Of a DNA stretch of 64,000 nt, positions 51,425 to 59,750 are shown piece after piece (within the stretch, counting starts at the first letter, position 1; the number at the start of each line of letters is the position of its first letter). The stretch spans positions 2,728,001-2,792,000 of the forward strand of contig CBDCER010000003.1 in NCBI GenBank assembly GCA_965215855.1, read 5' to 3'. The position numbers were made by a program, and so were the translations under genes. The DNA comes from J027 sp965215855. GTDB lineage: Bacteria > Chloroflexota > Anaerolineae > Aggregatilineales > J027. Below the pieces are notes generated by a model. It had not been told where the DNA came from. It saw only the letters and a program-made list of their open reading frames with translations, and ran no database searches.

Positions 51425-52171
51425 CTAACCGAACTGTACCTTTTTTAAGCCCCAGATGACCACATCAATACCATCTGCATAATGTACCAGGGGAGCCTCG
51501 TTAGGCAAATTGAAGGGTGTCACAGCCCGTTGCATAATCTCGGCACGAGCGATCTGTAGCGGCCAGGGAGCATGGTGAATCTCCGCCCGACGCAATTCTC
51601 CCTTGCGGCCAGTAGCATACAAACAATATCGTTCCGTCAGAAAATATTCGAGTGTGCTGGGCTGGGCCTGAAACACTTCAGAGTTGGGGCAATAGGAACC
51701 GGCAAACTCGCCCGCTGGCGCGTTACGGTGGGTGCGGTGGCTGGTGTAGCGGACGGAATCGCCTTTAATGGTCATGGACATCCGCGCATTGAAGTAAGGC
51801 AACCGGTACCAGTTGCGCCCCAGAAAAACGCCAACCGGATTAGCTGCATCCAAGCTGAAAAATAGCACGCCCGGTTTCTTGCCATCGGTCACATAGGTCC
51901 GTACATTCAGTTCCAGGAAATGTGACAACCAGGGCACAGCAGGCAAAAAACGCGGGTGAATATTTTTCATTTTGAACGGCACAACGCCGATATATGCTTG
52001 CCCTTCGTAGGTATCCAGCGTCAACCCATCAGGGATATGTGGTGCAAGTTGCTCGGCGGGCAATTTCCAATGTGCGAATAGCAGCTTTTCCCAGCGTTGG
52101 AACAGCACCCAGGGGCTTTTGGGACGAGGCCAGGGGCGGTGGTCAAGATAATCAAGGGGTGTCATCGACAT
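51425..52171 (-). CDS. DUF2071 (YqjF-like) protein
   Basis: A 248-residue protein of the DUF2071 family, with an acetoacetate decarboxylase-like fold. The typical opening is visible: RPWPRPKSPWVLFQRWEKLLFAHW, then LAPHIPDGLTLDTYEGQAYIGVVPF, LNVRTYV and PGVLFFSLDAANPVGV. Later GSYCPNSEVF and FLTERYCLYA match the rest of the family. Function is not established. It lies 37 nt downstream of the MazG-like gene on the same strand and ends at an intrinsic terminator. Confidence 0.87.
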   Translation of the reverse strand: MSMTPLDYLDHRPWPRPKSPWVLFQRWEKLLFAHWKLPAEQLAPHIPDGLTLDTYEGQAYIGVVPFKMKNIHPRFLPAVPWLSHFLELNVRTYVTDGKKPGVLFFSLDAANPVGVFLGRNWYRLPYFNARMSMTIKGDSVRYTSHRTHRNAPAGEFAGSYCPNSEVFQAQPSTLEYFLTERYCLYATGRKGELRRAEIHHAPWPLQIARAEIMQRAVTPFNLPNEAPLVHYADGIDVVIWGLKKVQFG

Positions 52172-52208
52172 TACCTATACACAGAAAACTTCAGAGTACA
52201 AATACAAA

Positions 52209-52523
52209 TTAGGGTCCTGAACCGGCGTCACCTTTGGCATTCAGGCGTTGGCTATATTTCGTCAGAACTTGATCCAGCACTGTGTCGAGATCAACACCCG
52301 TGCTATTTGCCAGACAAAGCAGCGAAAAGAGTGCGTCCGCTAGTTCACCAGACCAGTCAGCCGTTAATTGTAGGGGGCGCTGACCGTACTGACTGCCTTT
52401 TAGAACTTCTTTTGCCAGTTCACCAGTTTCGGAAACCAAATCAAGTAAGCGGGCTTCAACACTGGTTTCCAGATTATGTTCTTTGACAAAGCGGGCAACT
52501 TTGTTTTGAGCATTCTGTAGCAT
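52209..52523 (-). CDS. MazG-like nucleotide pyrophosphohydrolase
   Basis: A 104-residue all-alpha NTP-PPase-like protein. It has the spaced acidic metal-binding pattern of the MazG fold: LLDLVSETGELAKEVLKG (E-x-x-E) and WSGELADALFSLLCLANSTG (E-x-x-D), with a Lys-rich start. Such enzymes hydrolyse nucleoside triphosphates to monophosphates, often to clear damaged nucleotides; the substrate cannot be told. ATG 52523 is chosen because AAGG lies about 9 nt upstream; a GTG at 52562 is in frame and would add 13 residues. Confidence 0.8.
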   Translation of the reverse strand: MLQNAQNKVARFVKEHNLETSVEARLLDLVSETGELAKEVLKGSQYGQRPLQLTADWSGELADALFSLLCLANSTGVDLDTVLDQVLTKYSQRLNAKGDAGSGP

Positions 52524-52555
52524 AGAACTGTACCTTGTTGTTCGTTTGCCAATTG

Positions 52556-52729
52556 TCACCAATCAGAAACTTCTCTTGCATAGCCTAGCTTATATGCAAT
52601 GACACAATTTTCCTCAAAACTATACCCCAATTTGCGATAGATGACCGCCCAGTTATCTTCAAAAATCTGTATATAGCATAGAGCAAGAATTTTTGTATTC
52701 AATGCTGGTGGTTCTCTTCCGACTCTCAA
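52556..52729 (-). pseudogene. Remnant of an acetyltransferase-like gene (C-terminal piece)
   Basis: A minus-strand frame ending at a TGA (52558-52556) reads QIFEDNWAVIYRKLGYSFE followed by ENCVIAYKLGYAREVSDW. The phrase N-W-A-V-I-Y-R-K-L-G-Y looks like the last conserved block of GNAT acetyltransferases (N-x-x-A-x-x-x-Y-x-K-x-G-F). The frame is closed at its 5' end by the large palindrome and a stop codon, so the N-terminal part is missing. The identification is tentative, as the piece is short. No start or ribosome binding site is evident. Confidence 0.4.
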
Positions 52730-52880
52730 CTATCACTACTCTCATCCCTATACAGATGAGAGTAGTGATAGTTGAGAGTTCAGGGTCTATGATCGAGATT
52801 GGGCGTTGAAAACTGTGGAAAGAGCGAGACAAGAATACCGGGAAGAGTTTGCGCCTCTCCCCGACGTGCAAAGGTCTAAC
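52563..52880. other. 318-nt gap without an intact gene
   Basis: This gap between the MazG-like and L,D-transpeptidase genes contains the acetyltransferase-like remnant and the 25-bp palindrome. Short frames on both strands (for example 52659-52871 minus) are not supported by ribosome binding sites or recognisable sequence. Confidence 0.6.
52722..52779. repeat. Perfect 25-bp inverted repeat with 8-nt loop
   Basis: Bases 52722-52746 are the exact reverse complement of 52755-52779. The arm starts ACTCTCAACTATCACTACTC, and the loop is CCTATACA. It lies in a noncoding gap next to a gene remnant, has no T-run on either side, and is far longer than the terminators in this window. Confidence 0.85.
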
Positions 52881-53936
52881 CTAGCGATACTCACCACTGG
52901 CCCAGACATGTACCATCGGCATATCGTAGCCACCTTCCTGGCTCCAGTTGAATGCCCAGTGGGCATCCGTCACGGTCAGATTGACGCAGCCGTGACTATG
53001 TCGATAGCCAAAGCCATCGTGCCAGTAAGTTCCGTGCAGACTGATGTCGTTATCGAAATAGAGAGTCCAGGGCACATTTTCCAGACTATAGAAATCTTCT
53101 TGGCCTTCCGCGCCACTCATCGGCGCATTGGCGACTCGTGCCCAAGTTTGGAATGAGCCTTCGTTGGTTTCCCAATCTGGAAGACCACTGGAAACCAGTG
53201 TGGCGAAGACCGGTGTATCTTCTTCATAGGCCACCAATACTTGTTCGTACAGGTCGACGGCGAACCAACGTCCTTTAATGCCTTCAGGACGTTCAATGTA
53301 TAGCACTTTGGCGATATAGACTTGCTTGATCCAGGTTTCCGGCCCAATCAAGTACCAGCGCCAGCCATCGACCTCAACGTGAGTGTAAATATTGAGGCGG
53401 GTATAACGTGGCAACCGGGCGGCATTTTCATTTTCGGGGCCGCCGGGATATTGGCTGGGACGAATGGGGTATACCACCCAGGCCATAGTAAAGGGTGAAG
53501 CGGGGTTGACCAGAACGCCGGAGAATGTGCTGGGATCTACTGCAGTCGTATCGCTCTCGCGCACCCACTGGCCGGGGTTGATCTCGACCCAGCCATCCGA
53601 AATGTTGGTTACGCTCACAAAATTGAAGCCAGGTTCTACGAAACCGGTTTGTGTGCCACCTGGTGCATTAAAGATTGGTGTGCCGCCGGGGTTGTTTAGG
53701 CGGCGGAAGTTAAAGCGGTTGAGTTCACGCTCGTTGGGTGGAACCTGCACCACATCTGGTTCAGGATAGAGCATTATTTCGTCCAGCAGACGTTGGTATT
53801 CCACCACTGGCAACCCGGACTGGCAGCCTGGACCGTTGGGTTCCGAGAGGCAGTTGTCCGCTTCCGCCGTATTTATGTTGGCAGGAATAATCATCAAAAC
53901 AGCCACGAAAAAGAGCATCAGATAAGGTTTACGCAT
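52881..53936 (-). CDS. L,D-transpeptidase (YkuD domain)
   Basis: A 351-residue exported peptidoglycan cross-linking enzyme. The signal peptide (MRKPYLMLFFVAVLMIIPA) is followed by a leader region with SH3-like strands (GTQTGFVEPGFNFVSVTNISDGWVEI). The catalytic YkuD domain covers about residues 220-345, with the full motif HGTYWHDGFGYRHSHGCVNL, including the active-site Cys. The enzyme forms 3-3 cross-links or attaches proteins to peptidoglycan, outside the membrane. ATG 53936 is chosen because GGAG lies 9 nt upstream; a TTG at 53951 is in frame. Two TATAGT boxes upstream (near 53983-54005, minus strand) may contain its promoter, but no -35 is clear. Confidence 0.93.
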   Translation of the reverse strand: MRKPYLMLFFVAVLMIIPANINTAEADNCLSEPNGPGCQSGLPVVEYQRLLDEIMLYPEPDVVQVPPNERELNRFNFRRLNNPGGTPIFNAPGGTQTGFVEPGFNFVSVTNISDGWVEINPGQWVRESDTTAVDPSTFSGVLVNPASPFTMAWVVYPIRPSQYPGGPENENAARLPRYTRLNIYTHVEVDGWRWYLIGPETWIKQVYIAKVLYIERPEGIKGRWFAVDLYEQVLVAYEEDTPVFATLVSSGLPDWETNEGSFQTWARVANAPMSGAEGQEDFYSLENVPWTLYFDNDISLHGTYWHDGFGYRHSHGCVNLTVTDAHWAFNWSQEGGYDMPMVHVWASGEYR

Positions 53937-54051
53937 CAATGTGATCTCCAAGTTTGACTAACCCTAACGATAAATTTCACACTACTATAGATACTATAGC
54001 ATAGTCGTTTCTTTCCAGGACAACGGCTACCTGTCGGCTGCCCTATGGACT

Positions 54052-55917
54052 TCAGGCTGGTTGCTCCAAGACCTCTACGACGGCTGCCGCCAGATGATAT
54101 TTGGCGAACGGTGGCATAATATAAGTGCCCTGTACCAAGTCTTTCAACTCCAGTAACAATTCTTGGGCTATTTTCACGCCCTCTTCGGCAGGATCGGCAG
54201 CGGTATTGATGCGTTGCTGGATGGGTTCGGGTATCTCGATGCCGGGCACTTCGTTATGCAAAAAAGCAGCATGACGCGGATTATAAAGGGGCAACAGGCC
54301 AACCAACACTGGCACGCTGAGTGTTCCATGCAGTTCTTCGTAGCGTTGCCGGAAGCGATCAATCAACGCCGCGTCATAAATTGGCTGGGTCAATGCAAAA
54401 TCGGCCCCGGCCTCAATTTTCTTGCGGAGAAGTTCCACTTCTGTGTCGGTATGGGGATGATTGAGATTCAGGGCTGTGCCCACAAAGAAGCTGGTCGGAT
54501 GATTCATGGCGCTGCCTGCCTGATCTACGCCCAGGTTGAGTTGCTGCTTGATGATGCGGATGAGGCCAGATGGCACAACGTCATGGGTATCGAAGGCGTC
54601 TGGATAGTCGCCGATGTGGGTTGGATCGCCCATCACTACAAATACATTTCGCACACCGAGGGCATGAGCCGCCAGCAAGTCGCCCTGCACACGTAGCAGG
54701 TTGCGTCCGCGAGTGGGGAAATGCAACACCGTCTCGATGCCAACGCGATCCTGGATCAGCCGTGCCACTGCCCAGGGACTCATCCGCATCCGTGCCATCG
54801 GGCTATCGGAGACATTGATAGTGGTAGCGCCAGCACTTTTGAGCATAGCGGCAGCGGTGACGACCTTCTCGGCCACTGCGCCACGCGGCGGAGCCATCTC
54901 CACCGTCACCACAAATTTGTCCTGGGCCAGATGATGTTGTAGCTCCGTTGGATGGCGGATGACATCGGCTACGCCATTGCCATTGTCGTCGGGTAGCACA
55001 GCACGAATGATATGCGAGCGCGTGTCGTCGTCCAATGCCTTTCGCATGGCGCGAATATGGTTGGGTGTGGTTCCACAACATCCACCAATGACCCTGGCTC
55101 CCGCTGCCTCGAAGTCCAGCGCATAGTCGCCAAAATAATCGGGGGTGGCCGGATACATCACACGCCCATTGACTGTTTCGGGCCAGCCTGCGTTGGGCAT
55201 TATCCAGAAGCGAGCATCAGGCGCAACCTGGCGCATGATGGTCAAAATCCGTCGCAGTTGGGCTGGGCCGCTGCTGCAATTGACGCCGATGATGTCCGCG
55301 CCCGTTTCGATGAGGTGCTGGGCTACATAACCCGGTGAATCCCCGAGCAGGGTGCGGTCGTCGCGGGTGAAGGTTGTGCTGGCAACGACTGGAACGGTTG
55401 GCCGGATGTCGCGTGCCACCTGGACGGCCACGGCCAGTTCTTTCAAATCGCTGAATGTCTCGAAAACCAGCAGGTCAACGCCACTATGGATCAATGCCGA
55501 GACCTGCAAGCGAAAGGCTTGATAAGCTTGTTTCTCGGTCACGCGCCCCAAAGGAGCCAGATAGACACCCAAAGGCCCGACCGCACCAGCAATGTAGGCA
55601 TCATCGCGGAAGGTTGCTTCGATGACGCGCCGCGCCAATTCCACCCCCGCCTCGTTAATCTCGATAACGCGGTTGTGGTAGTTGGCATCCTTCAGTTTGA
55701 AGGGATTGGCGGCAAAGGTGTTGGTTTCGATGAGTTCCGAACCGGCTTCGAGGTATTGGCGATGGACGCTGGCTACAATGGCCGGGTCGGTGATGTTGAG
55801 TGCATCGAAGCAACTTCCCAGGCGCACGCCAGTCTGATAGAGCATGGTTCCCATCGCACCATCGGCCAATACTGGGCGGTCTTCATCTAGACGTTGCAGA
55901 AACGGGACTTTGGGCAT
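54052..55917 (-). CDS. Bifunctional homocysteine S-methyltransferase / 5,10-methylenetetrahydrofolate reductase
   Basis: A 621-residue fusion. Residues 1-300 are a BHMT/MetH-type homocysteine-binding barrel (LADGAMGTMLYQTG) with the zinc cysteines in GVNCSSGP and GGCCGTTPNH. From about 325 to the end lies a methylenetetrahydrofolate reductase barrel (VVTVEMAPPRG, INVSDSPMARMRMSP, LHFPTRGRNLLRVQGDL, FVVMGDPTHIGDYPD, DFALTQPIYD). The protein would reduce methylene-THF to methyl-THF and offer a homocysteine-methylating domain, in the cytosol. It follows metH by 13 nt in the same operon, so it supplies the methyl-THF that metH uses, under the same SAM riboswitch. Confidence 0.93.
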   Translation of the reverse strand: MPKVPFLQRLDEDRPVLADGAMGTMLYQTGVRLGSCFDALNITDPAIVASVHRQYLEAGSELIETNTFAANPFKLKDANYHNRVIEINEAGVELARRVIEATFRDDAYIAGAVGPLGVYLAPLGRVTEKQAYQAFRLQVSALIHSGVDLLVFETFSDLKELAVAVQVARDIRPTVPVVASTTFTRDDRTLLGDSPGYVAQHLIETGADIIGVNCSSGPAQLRRILTIMRQVAPDARFWIMPNAGWPETVNGRVMYPATPDYFGDYALDFEAAGARVIGGCCGTTPNHIRAMRKALDDDTRSHIIRAVLPDDNGNGVADVIRHPTELQHHLAQDKFVVTVEMAPPRGAVAEKVVTAAAMLKSAGATTINVSDSPMARMRMSPWAVARLIQDRVGIETVLHFPTRGRNLLRVQGDLLAAHALGVRNVFVVMGDPTHIGDYPDAFDTHDVVPSGLIRIIKQQLNLGVDQAGSAMNHPTSFFVGTALNLNHPHTDTEVELLRKKIEAGADFALTQPIYDAALIDRFRQRYEELHGTLSVPVLVGLLPLYNPRHAAFLHNEVPGIEIPEPIQQRINTAADPAEEGVKIAQELLLELKDLVQGTYIMPPFAKYHLAAAVVEVLEQPA

Positions 55918-55930
55918 GATAGACCTCGGT

Positions 55931-58900
55931 TTATGCTTCCAGCAATTGTTCGACGCGACTCACGCCGACGCTGTAGTAACGGGCAGCAGGATGGTGAACG
56001 ACGATGGCGGCAGTGGATTGCTCTGGTACCATTTGGTAGGCTGTGGTCAGGCTCATGCGCAGTTTTTCGGTAACAGCAGGTATCAATCGGAATATGATTT
56101 GGTGATCGTCTAGATCGGGACAGGCCGGATAGCCCCAGCTATAGCGTTTGCCGCGCCGGGTATCGATGCCTAGCTCGCGGTTGACGAATTGATGGACATA
56201 GGTTGCGGTAGCTTCAGCCGTTTGTACGGCTAGGCCGTGGAAATAGTAGGCTTCGCTGTACTGGTCGTCGTTTTGCAGACCGTTGAAGGTATCGGTTGCC
56301 ATTTCGCCGACAGTCACTACCTGCAAGGGGCAGACATCCATCTGGCCGCTATCGACTGTCGCAAAATAGTCACTGATACATAGATAGTCACCGCTGGGCT
56401 GGCGGGGGAAGCTCAGACGAGCCACCTCGATTGCTTCCTGGCGCTCGCTCCAGACGTTGGGATCGTAGATTACCAGATCATCGCCATCGGATTGGGCTGG
56501 GAAGTAGCCATAAACGGCCTGGGGACGCAGTGATTCTTTGCGAATGGCATCTTTTTGCATCCATTCCAGACGCTCATCAAATTCGACTTGCAGGCGCTCC
56601 CATTCGGAGCCGCGTGCATTCTTGGCTCCCCAACTCAGCCGGTATAGCTCTGGTTTGTGCAGGTGTGGGAAGACGTTTTGTAACGGAATGCTTAAAATGG
56701 TGCGCGTACCCCAGAATGGCGGAGTGGGAATATCGGGCGCGGGTTTGACGACAGGTTTGACTGCGCCAGCCGCCAATGCTTTGGCCGGACGTTGTCTGCC
56801 GACTTCTGCATACGCCTCGCTGACGATCTGATCGAGCAATTGGGGGCGTTTTGCGGCATCGGATAACTGATCCATGACGGCCAGACCCTCGAAGGCATCT
56901 TTGCAATAGAATACGCCGGGGGCATAGGTGTCGCCATTGTCGCCCGTGAACAGAATGCGACGCCCGAAACGGCGGTTGATGGCTGCCCCACCAATTAAGA
57001 CGGGAAATTCCAGGCCACGCCGCGCCAGTTCGTTGACAATCAGTGGCATTTGCTTGGAGGTGCTGACCAGCAGGGCGCTGAGGCCAATGGCATCGGCGTT
57101 GTGATCAATGGCCGATTGGATGATGGTGTTGGCCGGGACTTGTTTACCCAGATCATGCACGGTGTAGCCATTGTTGCTGAGAATAGTCTTGACCAGGTTC
57201 TTGCCGATGTCATGCACGTCGCCATAGACGGTTGCCACGACAACTGTGCCTTTAGTTGAGCCTGCGGCGCGTTCCAGGAAGTTTTCTAGATAGGCGACAG
57301 TTTTCTTCATAACCTCGGCGCTCTGTAACACAAAGGGCAGAATCAGTTCGCCTGCGCCGAATTTGTCACCAACTTCTTTCATGGCGGGCAACAGCACGTT
57401 ATTCAAAACGCCCACCGCATCCTGATTTTCCAGACATTGATCGACCAGGTCTTCCACGCCCTCTTTCTTGCGATGGACGATATGCCAATGCAAGGCTTCC
57501 TCGCTGGTCATACCTTTGGTGGGATCAGTTGCCTCATCGTCGCCTAAATCGACCTCGTGTTCCTCGAAGTATTGGATGAAGCGCGGCAAGGCGTCGGGGT
57601 CGGTGTTGAAGATCAGGTCGTTGGCAAGTTTACGCTGCTCCTCTGGGATTTCGGCGTAGGGTTTGATGTGCTTAGGATTGACAATCGCCATATCCAGACC
57701 GGCCTGGACACAATGGTAGAGGAACACACTGTTCAGCACAGCGCGAGGGCCTTTGGAGACGCCGAAGCTGACGTTGCTGACACCTAGCGAAGTTAATACG
57801 CCGGGGATATTCTCTTTGATCAGTCGCAATCCTTCAACGGTGGCACGGGCATCGTCGCGTAGTTCTTCCTGTCCGGTGGTGACAGGGAAGGTCAGCACGT
57901 CAAAGATCAAATCAGCAGGTTTCAGATCATAGTCATTGATGCAGATGTCGGCGATGCGTTGCGCGATCTCCAGCTTGCGCCCGGCAGTGTGGGCCATGCC
58001 CTCCTCGTCAATAGTCAGCGCGACCAATGCCGCGCCGTGTTTGATGGCGATGGGCAACACTTGGTCGATTTTCTCGCGCCCGTTTTCCAGGTTGATGCTA
58101 TTGATGACGCCACGCCCCGGAAAGACGGCCAGTGCCGCTTCAATCACGTCTGGCTCGGTGGTGTCGATCATCAACGGCGTGGGCACACTCATCGACAGTT
58201 TTTTGACCAATGTCGCCATTTGCTCGGCTTCGTCGGGGCGTTCGGTCAATGCCACACACACATCCAGAATATGAGCGCCGCCATCAACCTGATCCTGGGC
58301 TACATTTACGAGACCATCATAGTCCTCGGCCAGCAAAAGGCGCTTGGCAGCCCGGCTGCCCTGGCTATTAACGCGCTCGCCAATCAGCGTGGGGCCGGGG
58401 TCTTGCACCAGCGCAACACTGTGCATGCCGGATGCAACCTCGGCGTGTGTCACCGGGGTGCGCGCGGTCGGTTGGCGCGTGGGTTGATCGTCGCGCACTG
58501 TTTTCGCCAACCTGGATAAATGCTCCGGCGTTGTGCCACAACAGCCACCCACGACATTCACACCCCAATCCACAAATTCACCCATCATCTGCGCGAATGG
58601 GCCGGGCAGCATGGGATAAACGGCCTTGCCATCGACGTTGATCGGCAAACCCGCGTTGGGCAGCACACTGATGGGTTTGGTGCTGTGTTCAACCAGGTAT
58701 TTGATGGGGGCACGCATGTGTTCCGGGCCAGTTGAGCAGTTGAGGCCAATCACATCGACTGGCAAGGCCTCCAAAATCGCCAATGCTGCACCGATTTCCG
58801 TTCCCAGCAACATACGGCCTGTTACATCGAGCGTGACCTGGACTTGAAGCGGGATGCGTTGACTGGAGTCTTGGAAATAGCGGTTGATGCCATGAATGGC

Positions 58901-59452
58901 TGCTTTCACTTCCAGAATATCCTGGCTGGTTTCGACCAACAGTACATCCGCACCACCTTCCACCAAGCCCTGGGCTTGCTCATAGAAAATGTCGGCCAGT
59001 TCGTCGAAGGTGATGGCGCTGAGTTCGGGGTCGCTGGAGGAGGGCAGAAATCCGGTGGGGCCGATGCTGCCCGCTACGTAACGAGGGATACCAGTCTTTG
59101 CCGTGAAGTGGTCTGCTACACGCCGCGCCAGTTGCGCTGCTGTTCGGTTGATTTCCAGCGTGCGATCCCCCAGGCCATATTCATTCAACGTGTGGCGGTT
59201 GGAGCGGAAAGTGTCGGTCTCAACGACTTCGGAACCGACTTCGAAGAAGCTGGCGTGGATGGCTTCGATGACATTCGGGCGGGTGATGACCAGGAAGTCG
59301 TTGCAGCCGTTGTATTGTTCGCCGCCGAAATCGTCCGCCGTCAGGTCATAGAGCTGAATACTGGTTCCCATCGCACCGTCGTAAATCAGCACGTGATCCT
59401 GAATGGCATCCAGGTAACGCCGATTGGTAAAGGTGGGGGTGTTGTGGGTCAT
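55931..59452 (-). CDS. metH: Cobalamin-dependent methionine synthase
   Basis: A 1173-residue enzyme that moves the methyl group of 5-methyl-THF to homocysteine through cobalamin. The domains are in the standard order. Residues 1-330 form the homocysteine domain (IYDGAMGTSIQLYDL, LNCSTGP, GGCCGTTPEH). Residues 350-640 form the pterin domain (TLIGERVNSQGSRAAKRLL, ILDVCVAL). The cap and B12 domain carries GDVHDIGKNLV, with the cobalt-binding His. The reactivation domain ends in RYSWGYPACPDLDD and EQSTAAIVVHHPAARYYSVG, which binds AdoMet. Length is close to the 1227 residues of the E. coli enzyme. TTAGGAG precedes the ATG. Expression is controlled by the SAM riboswitch in its leader. Confidence 0.97.
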   Translation of the reverse strand: MTHNTPTFTNRRYLDAIQDHVLIYDGAMGTSIQLYDLTADDFGGEQYNGCNDFLVITRPNVIEAIHASFFEVGSEVVETDTFRSNRHTLNEYGLGDRTLEINRTAAQLARRVADHFTAKTGIPRYVAGSIGPTGFLPSSSDPELSAITFDELADIFYEQAQGLVEGGADVLLVETSQDILEVKAAIHGINRYFQDSSQRIPLQVQVTLDVTGRMLLGTEIGAALAILEALPVDVIGLNCSTGPEHMRAPIKYLVEHSTKPISVLPNAGLPINVDGKAVYPMLPGPFAQMMGEFVDWGVNVVGGCCGTTPEHLSRLAKTVRDDQPTRQPTARTPVTHAEVASGMHSVALVQDPGPTLIGERVNSQGSRAAKRLLLAEDYDGLVNVAQDQVDGGAHILDVCVALTERPDEAEQMATLVKKLSMSVPTPLMIDTTEPDVIEAALAVFPGRGVINSINLENGREKIDQVLPIAIKHGAALVALTIDEEGMAHTAGRKLEIAQRIADICINDYDLKPADLIFDVLTFPVTTGQEELRDDARATVEGLRLIKENIPGVLTSLGVSNVSFGVSKGPRAVLNSVFLYHCVQAGLDMAIVNPKHIKPYAEIPEEQRKLANDLIFNTDPDALPRFIQYFEEHEVDLGDDEATDPTKGMTSEEALHWHIVHRKKEGVEDLVDQCLENQDAVGVLNNVLLPAMKEVGDKFGAGELILPFVLQSAEVMKKTVAYLENFLERAAGSTKGTVVVATVYGDVHDIGKNLVKTILSNNGYTVHDLGKQVPANTIIQSAIDHNADAIGLSALLVSTSKQMPLIVNELARRGLEFPVLIGGAAINRRFGRRILFTGDNGDTYAPGVFYCKDAFEGLAVMDQLSDAAKRPQLLDQIVSEAYAEVGRQRPAKALAAGAVKPVVKPAPDIPTPPFWGTRTILSIPLQNVFPHLHKPELYRLSWGAKNARGSEWERLQVEFDERLEWMQKDAIRKESLRPQAVYGYFPAQSDGDDLVIYDPNVWSERQEAIEVARLSFPRQPSGDYLCISDYFATVDSGQMDVCPLQVVTVGEMATDTFNGLQNDDQYSEAYYFHGLAVQTAEATATYVHQFVNRELGIDTRRGKRYSWGYPACPDLDDHQIIFRLIPAVTEKLRMSLTTAYQMVPEQSTAAIVVHHPAARYYSVGVSRVEQLLEA

Positions 59453-59483
59453 GTTTTGTCGCTCCTAACAAAGCTATGGGGCA

Positions 59484-59515
59484 TAAAAAATCCCCCGTCC
59501 GATTGGATGAGGGGG
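59484..59515 (-). terminator. Riboswitch-controlled intrinsic terminator in the metH leader
   Basis: On the minus strand: CCCCC, TCC and a 4-nt loop pair with GGA and GGGGG (59515-59492), followed by a T6 run (59490-59485). Its 5' arm contains CTCATC, the same sequence as the 5' strand of the aptamer's P1 helix, so the P1 3' strand can pair with either. Confidence 0.88.
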
Positions 59516-59540
59516 TACTTTTCGTTCGTGTGGTGGCTCC

Positions 59541-59640
59541 CGCTCATCTACTGGATTTAGCACCTTCTGACGGTTTGCCAGGCCGTCAGGGTTGCCGCGG
59601 GTTCATTGGGCCGTTCCCTCCCCCGCTCTGGATGAGATAT
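59541..59640 (-). promoter_or_regulatory. SAM-I family riboswitch controlling metH
   Basis: The minus-strand leader carries the S-box core in order: CTCATCCAGAG, GGGGGAGGGA, GGCCCAATGAACC, CGCGGCAACC, a 7-bp P3 hairpin (59589-59583 with 59573-59567) and AAGGTGCTAAATCC. P1 pairs CTCATC (59636-59631) with GATGAG (59548-59543). Binding of S-adenosylmethionine would stabilise P1 and allow the downstream terminator to form, shutting off methionine synthesis. The P4 hairpin of classical SAM-I seems absent, so the element could belong to the related SAM-I/IV group. Confidence 0.92.
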
Positions 59641-59658
59641 TATGCAGTTGTTAGCGCA

Positions 59659-59687
59659 ATGCTATCGAACAGTTTACTAAATGTCAA
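59659..59687 (-). promoter_or_regulatory. Promoter of the metH operon
   Basis: On the minus strand: -35 TTGACA (59687-59682), 17-nt spacer, -10 TAGCAT (59664-59659). Transcription would begin about 15 nt before the SAM aptamer. Confidence 0.65.
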
Positions 59688-59709
59688 GATGTGCCAAAAG
59701 GTACAACCC

Positions 59710-59731
59710 GCCCCCTCGCCGTGGAGAGGGC
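59710..59731. repeat. Degenerate CCCTC/GAGGG hairpin element
   Basis: GCCCCCTC (59710-59717) pairs with GAGGGC (59726-59731) with a bulge. It lies 20 nt beyond the 3' end of the Ig-repeat gene and may serve as its terminator; it also resembles the hairpin at 7686-7713. Confidence 0.35.
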
Positions 59732-59750
59732 AGATGTTCGTGGCATCAAG

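Noticed and set aside
52659..52871. Minus-strand frame of 70 codons in the gap by the palindrome
   Set aside because: It runs through both arms of the palindrome, lacks a ribosome binding site, and a different frame of the same stretch shows the acetyltransferase-like remnant.
52806..53156. Plus-strand frame of 116 codons overlapping the L,D-transpeptidase
   Set aside because: It is largely antisense to the YkuD catalytic region and shows no family pattern.
58844..59560. Plus-strand frame of 238 codons opposite metH
   Set aside because: metH is certain on the minus strand, and the frame runs over the SAM riboswitch and terminator.
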